Part shown: positions 1-5,234 of the stretch, one piece after another
Position numbering within the stretch: the first letter of the stretch is position 1
Layout of the letters: the number at the start of each line of letters is the position of its first letter
Origin: Noviherbaspirillum sp.
GTDB taxonomy: Bacteria; Pseudomonadota; Gammaproteobacteria; Burkholderiales; Burkholderiaceae
Length of the DNA: 5,234 nucleotides
Reading direction: 5' to 3'
Assembly (NCBI GenBank): GCA_028292785.1
Contig: JAQGLQ010000552.1
Span: forward strand, 1-5,234
The notes under the pieces: generated by a model
What the model was told of the DNA's origin: nothing
Databases searched by the model: none
Seen by the model: the letters and a program-made list of their open reading frames with translations, nothing else
Made by a program: the position numbers and the translations under genes

Positions 1-1892
1 AGGTTGTTGCCGGAAGCGCCCGTGATGACGAACTGCCGTTCCGGATCCGCCGGCGTGCGCTTTTTCGGAACATGGATCGCGAGCGTGCCGTTCAGGTATT
101 TCGCGGTCAGCGACTTCTTGCTCTTCAGGATCTCGGCCAGCGTGCCCTTGGCGATGACTTCGCCGCCGTGCACGCCGGCGCCCAGGCCCATGTCGACCAC
201 ATAGTCGGCGCAGCGAATCGCATCCTCGTCATGCTCGACCACCAGCACGCTGTTGCCGATGTCGCGCAAATGCTTGAGCGTGTCGATCAGCCGGTCGTTG
301 TCGCGCTGGTGCAGGCCGATCGACGGTTCGTCCAGCACATACATCACGCCGGTCAGGCCCGAGCCGATCTGCGAAGCCAGTCGGATCCGTTGCGCTTCGC
401 CGCCGGACAAGGTGTCCGCGCTGCGCTCGAGCGACAGGTAATCGAGGCCGACGTTATTCAGGAAGGTCAGGCGCGACACGATTTCCTTGATGATGCGGTC
501 GGCGATTTCCTTTTTCGCACCCGTCAGTTTCAGGCTTTCGAAAAACGCCAGCGTCTCGCGCAAGGGCGTTGCGGCGACTTCATAGATGGCGCGCTCCTGC
601 TTGCCGCTGCCGACCTTCACGAAGCGCGCTTCGATGCGCAGGCGCGCGCCCTCGCAGGCGGGACAGGCTTTCTGATTGATGAACTTGGCGAGCTCTTCCT
701 TCACCGCGATCGAATCGGTCTCGCGGTAGCGGCGCTGCAGGTTGGTCACCACGCCTTCGAAAGTATGTTCGCGCACCACGGCGCGGCCGCGTTCATTGAT
801 GTAGGTGAAGGGAATCGTCTGCTTGCCCGAGCCGTACATCACCACCTGCTGCGCTTGGGCCGGCAGTTTCTCGAAAGGCACGTCCAACTCGAATTCATAA
901 TGCGCGGCCAGGCTGGTCAGCATCTGAAAATAAAACTGGTTGCGGCGATCCCAGCCTTTGATCGCGCCGCTCGCCAGCGACAGGTTGGGGAATGCGACTA
1001 TCCGCTTCGGGTCGAAGAATTCGATATGGCCAAGGCCATCGCATTCAGGACAGGCCCCCATCGGATTGTTGAACGAAAACAGGCGCGGCTCGAGTTCCTG
1101 CAGCGAATAGCCGCAGGTCGGACAGGCGAACTTGTTGGAGTAGAGGTGCTCGACCTCGGTGTCCATTTCCAGGGCGATGGCGCGTCCTTCGGCCAGCCGC
1201 AATGCCGTCTCGAAGCTCTCGGCCAGGCGCTGCTTGATATCGGACTTGACCTTCACCCGGTCGATCACGACATCGATCGTGTGCTTCTCGGCTTTCTTCA
1301 GCTTCGGCAAATCGTCGATTTCATAAATCTTTGCCTTGCCGGCACCGGTCTGTATCCGGAACCGCACGAAGCCCTGCGCCTGCATGTGTTCGAACAGGTC
1401 GGCGTGCTCGCCCTTGCGGTTGGCCACCACCGGCGCCAGGATCATCAGCTTGGTATCCTCCGGCAGCGCCAGCACCGCATCGACCATCTGCGACACCGAC
1501 TGCGCCGCCAGCGGTTTCTCGGGATGGTCGGGACAATAGGGCGTGCCGACCCGTGCATACAAGAGGCGCAGGTAGTCGTGAATTTCGGTGACCGTGCCGA
1601 CCGTCGAACGCGGATTGTGCGAGGTCGCTTTCTGCTCGATCGAGATCGCGGGCGACAAGCCCTCGATCAGATCGACATCGGGCTTTTCCATCAACTGCAG
1701 GAACTGACGCGCGTACGCCGACAGCGATTCGACGTAACGACGCTGTCCTTCCGCGTACAGCGTATCGAAGGCCAGCGATGATTTGCCGGAACCGGACAGG
1801 CCGGTAATGACGATGAGCTGATTACGGGGGAGTTCCAGGCTGATGTTTTTCAGGTTGTGCGTGCGCGCACCGCGGATTCGAATTTCTTCCAT
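1..1892 (-). CDS. uvrA: UvrA, excinuclease ABC subunit A (N-terminal 630 codons, gene cut by the window edge)
   Basis: UvrA is the cytoplasmic ABC-type ATPase that, as a dimer with UvrB, finds bulky DNA lesions and loads UvrB in nucleotide excision repair. Reading leftward from the ATG at 1892-1890, the frame stays open to the edge. It starts [17 protein letters not shown] and has a Walker A motif GLSGSGKS at residues 31-38. A CxxC pair at 257/260 and another at 281/284 form the first zinc module. A CPAC at 410-413 starts the conserved CxxCxGxRLR stretch. The ABC signature LSGGE is at 495-499, Walker B VLDEPS at 519-524, and the switch EHD at 553-555. The last visible residues, ITGASGNN, precede the second Walker A, so about a third of the usual ~940 residues lies outside. 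A GAAGG ribosome binding site (1903-1899) lies six bases before the ATG and supports this start. No frameshift or missing key residue was seen. Confidence 0.98.
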   Translation of the reverse strand, partial: MEEIRIRGARTHNLKNISLELPRNQLIVITGLSGSGKSSLAFDTLYAEGQRRYVESLSAYARQFLQLMEKPDVDLIEGLSPAISIEQKATSHNPRSTVGTVTEIHDYLRLLYARVGTPYCPDHPEKPLAAQSVSQMVDAVLALPEDTKLMILAPVVANRKGEHADLFEHMQAQGFVRFRIQTGAGKAKIYEIDDLPKLKKAEKHTIDVVIDRVKVKSDIKQRLAESFETALRLAEGRAIALEMDTEVEHLYSNKFACPTCGYSLQELEPRLFSFNNPMGACPECDGLGHIEFFDPKRIVAFPNLSLASGAIKGWDRRNQFYFQMLTSLAAHYEFELDVPFEKLPAQAQQVVMYGSGKQTIPFTYINERGRAVVREHTFEGVVTNLQRRYRETDSIAVKEELAKFINQKACPACEGARLRIEARFVKVGSGKQERAIYEVAATPLRETLAFFESLKLTGAKKEIADRIIKEIVSRLTFLNNVGLDYLSLERSADTLSGGEAQRIRLASQIGSGLTGVMYVLDEPSIGLHQRDNDRLIDTLKHLRDIGNSVLVVEHDEDAIRCADYVVDMGLGAGVHGGEVIAKGTLAEILKSKKSLTAKYLNGTLAIHVPKKRTPADPERQFVITGASGNN

Positions 1893-1898
1893 GAACTG

Positions 1899-1903
1899 CC
1901 TTC
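1899..1903 (-). promoter_or_regulatory. Ribosome binding site of uvrA
   Basis: On the minus strand the bases read GAAGG, followed by the six-base spacer CAGTTC and then ATG. This is a good Shine-Dalgarno match at normal spacing and fixes the uvrA start at 1892. Confidence 0.7.
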
Positions 1904-1928
1904 AACGTGGCCTTTAAATGGGTCAACC

Positions 1929-1937
1929 TGATACTAT
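1929..1937 (+). promoter_or_regulatory. Possible extended -10 element for the transporter gene (and ssb)
   Basis: The plus strand reads TGATACTAT, an extended -10 pattern (TGn followed by TACTAT) in an otherwise GC-rich region. Transcription would start near 1944, leaving a leader of roughly 80 bases before the ATG at 2027. No good -35 hexamer lies 16-18 bases upstream, which is tolerable for extended -10 promoters but lowers confidence. The position also argues against the in-frame TTG at 1946 as the start codon, because it would sit almost on the transcription start. Confidence 0.35.
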
Positions 1938-1938
1938 A
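1933..1938 (-). promoter_or_regulatory. Possible -10 element for uvrA
   Basis: Read on the minus strand these bases are TATAGT, one mismatch from the TATAAT consensus, about 40 bases upstream of the uvrA start codon. No convincing -35 hexamer is present at 16-18 bases (the best, TGATAC at 1963-1958, is 19 away). It overlaps the -10-like element read on the other strand. I found no CTG-N10-CAG LexA box between the two start codons. Confidence 0.3.
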
Positions 1939-2026
1939 ACGGGTTTTGGCGCACGCCGTATCACATACGCAGCCCTGTTATCAAGTCCTCATGCAATCCA
2001 AACAATCTGTCGAATCCGGCGCACGA

Positions 2027-3226
2027 ATGAGCAAGACAGAAGTCCGTGCCAGTCTGTCATTGGCATCGATCTTCGCGCTGCGCATGCTCGGCATGTTTCT
2101 CATCCTTCCCGTGTTCGCTATTCATGCGAATACTTTGCCAGGCGGAAATAACGCGACGCTCGTCGGACTGGCGATGGGCATGTACGGGCTCACGCAAGCG
2201 TTCGGCCAGATCCCGTTCGGCGTCGCCTCCGACAAGTTCGGCCGCAAGCCCATCATCATCATCGGCCTGCTGCTGTTCGCGCTCGGATCGTTCATCGCGG
2301 CGGCAGCCACTGACATCGTGTGGGTCATCGTCGGCCGCGCACTGCAAGGCGCGGGTGCCATCTCGGCGGCGGTCACGGCCTTCATTGCGGATTCGACAAG
2401 GGAAGAGCATCGCACCAAGGCCATGGCCATGGTCGGCGCTTCGATCGGGCTGACCTTCGCGGTCTCGCTGATCGCGGCACCGGTGCTTTATACGGCGATC
2501 GGCATGGGCGGCATTTTTGCGCTGACCGGCATCCTCTCGCTCATTGCGATCCTGGTGGTGGCGTTCGTCGTGCCCCCGGCGCCGCCGATGATCGCGGCAA
2601 AGCGGGTGCCGTTCAGCGAGGTACTCAAGAATGCCGAACTGATGCGCCTCAACTTCGGCGTCTTCGCGCTGCATCTCACGCAAATGTCGATGTTCGTCGT
2701 CGTGCCGTCGGCGCTCGAACAATACGCCGGCCTGCCGGTATCGGCCCATTGGAAGATCTATCTGCCGGTGGTGCTCGCGTCCTTCCTCTTCATGCTGCCG
2801 CCAATCTTCATCGGCGAGAAACGCGGCAAGACCAAACAGGTATTTCTCGGTGCGATCGGGTTGATGCTGGTGGTGCAGGGCGGGTTCTGGGCCTATCTGT
2901 CGCATCCGTCGCAGCATTGGGGCCTGCTGGTCCTTCTGTTACTTGCTTTCTTCATTGCCTTCAATATTCTCGAGGCGAGCCAGCCGTCGCTGGTATCGCG
3001 CATCGCGCCGCCGTCGGCGAAAGGCGCGGCGCTCGGCGTGTACAACACGCTGCAGGCGCTTGGCCTGTTCTGCGGCGGCGCGCTCGGCGGCTATTTAAAA
3101 CAGCACGCGGGCGCATCCTCAGTATTCATCCTCGGTGCCGTGACGACACTGGCCTGGCTTATAATCGCAGCCAGTATGAAAAACCTACCGCGCCGTTCCG
3201 CAAGGCCGGCAGCCGCAGCAGCTTAA
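2027..3226 (+). CDS. YajR-like major facilitator superfamily transporter without the YAM domain
   Basis: An inner-membrane, 12-helix major facilitator transporter of 399 residues, probably a proton-driven exporter; the substrate is unknown. Resemblance to E. coli YajR is strong throughout: ALRMLGMFLILPV in helix 1 (residues 17-29), GLTQAFGQIPFG before motif A, motif A GVASDKFGRKP at 65-75, GRALQGAGAI with motif B Arg104 in helix 4, and STREEHRTKAMAMVGAS at 123-139. A second block of six hydrophobic segments runs from about 205 to 380. YajR (about 454 residues) ends in a soluble ferredoxin-like YAM domain; this protein stops soon after helix 12 with a short Arg/Ala-rich tail (RRSARPAAAAA). The start at 2027 matches where the YajR homology begins; an in-frame ATG at 1991 would add 12 residues. 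Neither start has a clear Shine-Dalgarno, so the start is uncertain. The stop lies 12 bases before ssb, suggesting cotranscription. Confidence 0.9.
   Translation: MSKTEVRASLSLASIFALRMLGMFLILPVFAIHANTLPGGNNATLVGLAMGMYGLTQAFGQIPFGVASDKFGRKPIIIIGLLLFALGSFIAAAATDIVWVIVGRALQGAGAISAAVTAFIADSTREEHRTKAMAMVGASIGLTFAVSLIAAPVLYTAIGMGGIFALTGILSLIAILVVAFVVPPAPPMIAAKRVPFSEVLKNAELMRLNFGVFALHLTQMSMFVVVPSALEQYAGLPVSAHWKIYLPVVLASFLFMLPPIFIGEKRGKTKQVFLGAIGLMLVVQGGFWAYLSHPSQHWGLLVLLLLAFFIAFNILEASQPSLVSRIAPPSAKGAALGVYNTLQALGLFCGGALGGYLKQHAGASSVFILGAVTTLAWLIIAASMKNLPRRSARPAAAAA
3137..3165 (+). promoter_or_regulatory. Possible internal promoter for ssb
   Basis: A perfect TATAAT lies at 3160-3165, within the last helix coding part of the transporter gene and about 75 bases before the ssb ATG. 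The hexamer 17 bases upstream (GCCGTG at 3137-3142) is a poor -35; GTGACG at 3140-3145 is a better match but only 14 bases away. A separate promoter would let an abundant protein like SSB be made independently of a low-level transporter. This is inferred from the -10 match alone. Confidence 0.35.
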
Positions 3227-3227
3227 C

Positions 3228-3232
3228 AGGAG
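3228..3232 (+). promoter_or_regulatory. Ribosome binding site of ssb
   Basis: AGGAG is followed by the six-base spacer AAATTC and then the ATG at 3239. It is the strongest Shine-Dalgarno in the window, fitting the high expression expected of SSB, and it lies entirely in the gap after the transporter stop codon (3224-3226). Confidence 0.85.
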
Positions 3233-3238
3233 AAATTC

Positions 3239-3745
3239 ATGGCATCCGTAAACAAAGTCATTATCGTCGGCAACCTCGGCCGTGATCCGGAAACGCGCTA
3301 CATGCCGAACGGCGAGGCGGTCACCAACGTCGCGGTCGCAACCACCGAAAGCTGGAAAGACAAGAACACCGGCGAAAAGAAAGAATTGACCGAATGGCAC
3401 CGCATCACCTTCTATCGCAAGCTGGCCGAAATCGCCGGGCAGTATCTGAAGAAAGGTTCGCAGGTCTACGTCGAAGGCCGTCTGCAGACGCGTAAATGGA
3501 CCGATAAGGAAGGCGTCGAACGCTACACCACCGAAATCATCGCCGACAGCATGCAGATGCTCGGCAGCCGTCAGGGCATGGGCGGCGGCGCCGGCGCACC
3601 GATGGATGACGATTACGCAAGCAGCGCGGCCGCACCGCGCCAGAATGCGGGTGCGGGTGCGGGTGCGGGTGGCGCAGCCCGAGGAGGAGCGCCATCACGA
3701 CCGGCCCCGAATTTCAGCGATATGGATGACGATATTCCGTTCTGA
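3239..3745 (+). CDS. ssb: Single-stranded DNA-binding protein SSB
   Basis: SSB coats single-stranded DNA as a homotetramer in replication, recombination and repair, and recruits partner proteins through its acidic C-terminal tip. The 168-residue protein starts [18 protein letters not shown] and carries an OB fold over about residues 1-108. Trp39, Trp53 and Trp87 match the DNA-stacking Trp40, Trp54 and Trp88 of E. coli SSB, and Tyr59 stands in for Phe60. The motifs [24 protein letters not shown] and RKWTD are all present. A Gly/Ala-rich linker (about 109-157) includes an AG repeat at 137-144. The end, MDDDIPF (162-168), is the conserved protein-interaction tip. An extra MDDD at 122-125 repeats part of that tip inside the linker. 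The protein is slightly shorter than the 178-residue E. coli one, the difference being in the linker. It follows the transporter gene by 12 bases and faces the kinase gene. Confidence 0.98.
   Translation: MASVNKVIIVGNLGRDPETRYMPNGEAVTNVAVATTESWKDKNTGEKKELTEWHRITFYRKLAEIAGQYLKKGSQVYVEGRLQTRKWTDKEGVERYTTEIIADSMQMLGSRQGMGGGAGAPMDDDYASSAAAPRQNAGAGAGAGGAARGGAPSRPAPNFSDMDDDIPF
3646..3669 (+). repeat. Tandem hexanucleotide (TGCGGG) x4 inside ssb
   Basis: Four perfect copies of TGCGGG encode an Ala-Gly repeat in the SSB linker. The copies place four GGG runs at 3649-3651, 3655-3657, 3661-3663 and 3667-3669, separated by identical TGC loops, which meets the canonical G-quadruplex pattern on the coding strand. 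Because the unit is six bases, gain or loss of copies would keep the reading frame. Confidence 0.85.
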
Positions 3746-3778
3746 GTCCCGCCAGGCCACTTGCTTCAATTCAGGTTC

Positions 3779-4867
3779 TTACGCCCCCGCGAGGATGCCG
3801 GTCTTTCGAAGCAAGACCGTGAAAACGGTCTCTTCGGCATCATTCGATGCCACCCGTATCGTGCCCCCATGCGTCACGATGATTTCACGGGCGATGAACA
3901 GGCCGAGCCCAAGGCTGGTGGTCGACCGGGCATCGGGTGCAACCTGCATCGCCGGATCGAGGAATATCTGCAAGACCTCGCATGGAATGCGTGTGCCGTG
4001 GTGTTTCACCTCGATGCAAACGGCTTCGCTTTCTTCGCATGCGGTAAAAAGGACCGGCTTGCCACGCGCGCAGTACTGGACGGCATTATTCAACAGATTG
4101 ATGATCGCCTGCTGGAGCCGCGCAGCGTCGAACAAGCCGGCGAGATTTCCCGAGGTCCGGAAATCGAAGGTGCAATACGGATGCGCGGTTCGCACGGCGT
4201 CCAGCGCGTTTTCGCAAATGCGGCCCATGTCGGACGCCCTGGGAGCGAGCGGAATGCCGTGTTCGAGCCGCGTCTTCGTGTATTCCAGCAGATCCCTGAT
4301 CATGGCGTTCATCGTCGCGGTGCTGCTCTTGATCCGGCCTACCGCCTGCAAGCGCTTTTCTTCGGGCAGGTTGGGCAGGGACAGATAATCAGCCGCCATC
4401 GAAATCGCGCCCAGCGGTGTGCGCAAGTCGTGCCCGAGGATGCCGAGGAAGGTATCGCGCGAACGGGCGATTCCGTCCGAGTACATGCGCATGGACTCCG
4501 CAAGCGCCTGGTCCAATGCTTCATTGAAACGCATCATGTCCGCGAGTTCCTGTGCTCCGGCCTGCGTGACATGCGCCATCCAAGGTTTGAGCACGCTCAT
4601 CTTCAGCGCCCGGTGTTCCGCGGCCAACTGCGGCAGGTCGAAAACGCCAAGACGACGAAGGGCGCCGCAGACAGCCGCCGTGGTTTCCTGTCCGGCCTCG
4701 TTGCCGGAGCCGATGTCTTTTGCGACTGCCAGCAGAATCTCTCGCGCATGCTCGCGCAAGGCCTGCGAAGTCATATTCCGTTCCGGAGCATGGGTTTGTG
4801 CCGCAAGCACATCCCGCTCGATGATGATCTGGTCGAGATTCGCGATGATGAACGGCGCTAATTTCAT
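3779..4867 (-). CDS. Soluble sensor histidine kinase with RsbRD-like N-terminal domain
   Basis: A 362-residue histidine kinase. It has no membrane segment or signal peptide, so it is probably cytoplasmic. Residues 1 to about 120 (MKLAPFIIANLDQIIIE..., LREHAREILLAVAKDI) resemble the helical RsbRD N-terminal sensor domain, recognised from memory. The dimerisation and phosphoacceptor helix carries FLGILGHDLRTPLG with His146. The ATPase domain has an N box NLLNNA (257-262, catalytic Asn261) and a G2 box GLGLFIA (320-326). The G1 box, normally DxGxGI, reads HHGTRI at 289-294: its Asp is His and its second Gly is Arg. The start at 4867 is chosen because the domain begins there; upstream in-frame ATGs as far as 5002 would add up to 45 Arg/Pro-rich residues and run through the likely promoter. 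The Shine-Dalgarno is weak (GACAG). It is convergent with ssb (33-base gap). No response regulator or output domain is visible, so its signal and partner are unknown. Confidence 0.92.
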   Translation of the reverse strand: MKLAPFIIANLDQIIIERDVLAAQTHAPERNMTSQALREHAREILLAVAKDIGSGNEAGQETTAAVCGALRRLGVFDLPQLAAEHRALKMSVLKPWMAHVTQAGAQELADMMRFNEALDQALAESMRMYSDGIARSRDTFLGILGHDLRTPLGAISMAADYLSLPNLPEEKRLQAVGRIKSSTATMNAMIRDLLEYTKTRLEHGIPLAPRASDMGRICENALDAVRTAHPYCTFDFRTSGNLAGLFDAARLQQAIINLLNNAVQYCARGKPVLFTACEESEAVCIEVKHHGTRIPCEVLQIFLDPAMQVAPDARSTTSLGLGLFIAREIIVTHGGTIRVASNDAEETVFTVLLRKTGILAGA

Positions 4868-4930
4868 GATGTCTGTCGCGTTGTCGTTAGCGTGGTGATG
4901 TCGACCATCCGATGGGCCGGGACGCGGACG

Positions 4931-4939
4931 GTTATAGCA
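4931..4939 (-). promoter_or_regulatory. Possible extended -10 promoter of the histidine kinase gene
   Basis: On the minus strand the bases read TGCTATAAC, an extended -10 (TGn) joined to TATAAC, which is one mismatch from TATAAT. It lies in a very GC-rich stretch about 65 bases upstream of the kinase ATG. No clear -35 hexamer is present at 17 bases. The predicted leader is just under 60 bases. Confidence 0.4.
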
Positions 4940-4960
4940 CATTCGCGCGCGGCTCCGGTT

Positions 4961-4993
4961 CGGCCGCGATCGGGCGCGATCGGCCGGCGGCCG
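4961..4993. repeat. GC-rich direct and inverted repeats between the kinase and the secreted-protein gene
   Basis: GCGATCGG occurs at 4966-4973 and again at 4976-4983, exactly one 10-base helical turn apart, each containing the palindrome CGATCG. Flanking CGGCC (4961-4965) and GGCCG (4982-4986) make an imperfect inverted repeat around them, and CGGCC-GGC-GGCCG (4981-4993) is a further small hairpin. The spacing would suit a paired operator for a regulator of either divergent gene, but no known operator is recognised; high GC could also produce this by chance. Confidence 0.5.
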
Positions 4994-5016
4994 GGAAACC
5001 AACGCCCGCGAATCGC

Positions 5017-5022
5017 TATAAG
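5017..5022 (+). promoter_or_regulatory. Possible -10 element of the secreted-protein gene
   Basis: TATAAG sits in an AT-rich island (5017-5042) after the GC-rich repeats, 33 bases before the ATG at 5055. No good -35 hexamer is found upstream (GGAAAC at 17 bases). Only the -10 similarity and the position support it. Confidence 0.25.
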
Positions 5023-5041
5023 ATAAGTGTTGTTAACGATC

Positions 5042-5047
5042 AAGGGG
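5042..5047 (+). promoter_or_regulatory. Ribosome binding site of the secreted-protein gene
   Basis: AAGGGG lies seven bases before the ATG at 5055. Its match and spacing, together with the signal peptide that begins at that ATG, decide the start and reading frame. Confidence 0.6.
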
Positions 5048-5054
5048 ACTCCAA

Positions 5055-5234
5055 ATGCGCAATCGATTCCTGGCGAACCCGCGGCACCGGATGCTGCGGC
5101 TTCTGTTGGCGTGCATCATGTGCGTCGATGCCGCCTTGGTGTCGGCTGCGGCCGGCACCGCGGACGATGCCGGTGCCGCTGCGCTGCGCGCGAAATATGC
5201 CGAACTGGAAGCCCGGCTTGCCGATAATCAGTTC
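5055..5234 (+). CDS. Putative secreted protein of unknown function (N-terminal 60 codons, gene cut by the window edge)
   Basis: The frame from the ATG at 5055 is open to the right edge, giving 60 residues. It begins with an Arg-rich segment (MRNRFLANPRHR), then a hydrophobic core at about 13-33 (MLRLLLACIMCVDAALVSAAA), then a small-residue region. This looks like a Sec signal peptide with a cleavage site near Ala31-Ala33, so the mature protein would be periplasmic or exported. The mature start has an amphipathic helix, LRAKYAELEARLADNQF (44-60). That stretch reminds me of a family of uncharacterised Burkholderiales secreted proteins, but this is from memory and too short to prove. Cys20 follows LLA, lipobox-like, but the hydrophobic run before it is too short for a lipoprotein signal. 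It is divergent from the kinase gene. No function can be assigned. Confidence 0.7.
   Translation, partial: MRNRFLANPRHRMLRLLLACIMCVDAALVSAAAGTADDAGAAALRAKYAELEARLADNQF

Noticed and set aside
72..1781. A 569-codon open frame on the plus strand opposite uvrA
   Set aside because: uvrA on the minus strand is unmistakable with all its motifs. The plus-strand frame gives a His/Arg/Gln-rich product with no recognisable domain, typical of the antisense of a GC-rich gene.
1946..2026. Extension of the transporter to the TTG at 1946
   Set aside because: The extra 27 residues lie upstream of the YajR homology, and the TTG sits at the predicted transcription start. ATG 1991 remains a possible start.
2057..2917. 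A 286-codon open frame on the minus strand opposite the transporter gene
   Set aside because: The product is extremely rich in Arg, Asp, Glu and His, the expected antisense of hydrophobic transporter codons; no ribosome binding site or domain.
3746..3778. Rho-independent terminator between the convergent ssb and kinase genes
   Set aside because: No stable stem followed by a T-run is visible on either strand in this 33-base gap.
3761..4861. A 366-codon open frame on the plus strand opposite the kinase gene
   Set aside because: The minus strand encodes intact kinase boxes. The plus-strand product is Arg-rich with no domain and overlaps almost exactly, so it is a shadow.
4868..5002. 45-residue N-terminal extension of the kinase from the ATG at 5002
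   Set aside because: It is Arg/Pro/His-rich, crosses the likely -10 element at 4931-4939 and the repeat region, and the recognised domain begins at the ATG at 4867.
5105..5114. Lipobox-like LLAC in the secreted protein
   Set aside because: The hydrophobic stretch before Cys20 is too short and interrupted by Arg15, while a better signal peptidase I region (VSAAA) follows, so a lipoprotein is unlikely.

Overview
The window looks like chromosomal DNA of a GC-rich betaproteobacterium, most likely Burkholderiales and possibly Oxalobacteraceae. That placement rests on the protein sequences as I remember their relatives (UvrA, a YajR-like transporter, SSB) and on the gene order; no search was run. 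There are five protein genes and no RNA gene, insertion sequence, CRISPR array or phage feature that I can support. No stretch longer than about 190 bases lacks a gene.

Layout: (1) bases 1-1892, minus strand, hold the first 630 codons of uvrA, the damage-recognition ATPase of nucleotide excision repair; the gene runs off the left edge just before its second Walker A motif. (2) A 134-base divergent intergenic region (1893-2026) contains overlapping AT-rich -10-like elements. (3) Bases 2027-3226, plus strand, encode a 12-helix major facilitator transporter that closely resembles E. coli YajR but lacks its C-terminal soluble domain. (4) Bases 3239-3745, plus strand, encode the single-stranded DNA-binding protein SSB, 12 bases behind the transporter gene, with a strong ribosome binding site and a possible promoter of its own inside the transporter gene. 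(5) Bases 3779-4867, minus strand and convergent with ssb, encode a soluble histidine kinase with an RsbRD-like N-terminal domain and a degraded G1 box. (6) A 187-base GC-rich divergent region follows, and then the first 60 codons of a secreted protein of unknown function (5055 to the right edge, plus strand).

uvrA and ssb both act in DNA repair and are divergent neighbours in E. coli. Here a transporter gene lies between them. The kinase has no response regulator gene in the window, so its partner is unknown. The region is mostly ordinary housekeeping sequence, and I found no convincing new system. The most interesting local details are a hexanucleotide repeat with G-quadruplex potential in the SSB linker, an internal copy of the acidic MDDD peptide of the SSB tip, and the unusual ATP-binding box of the kinase.
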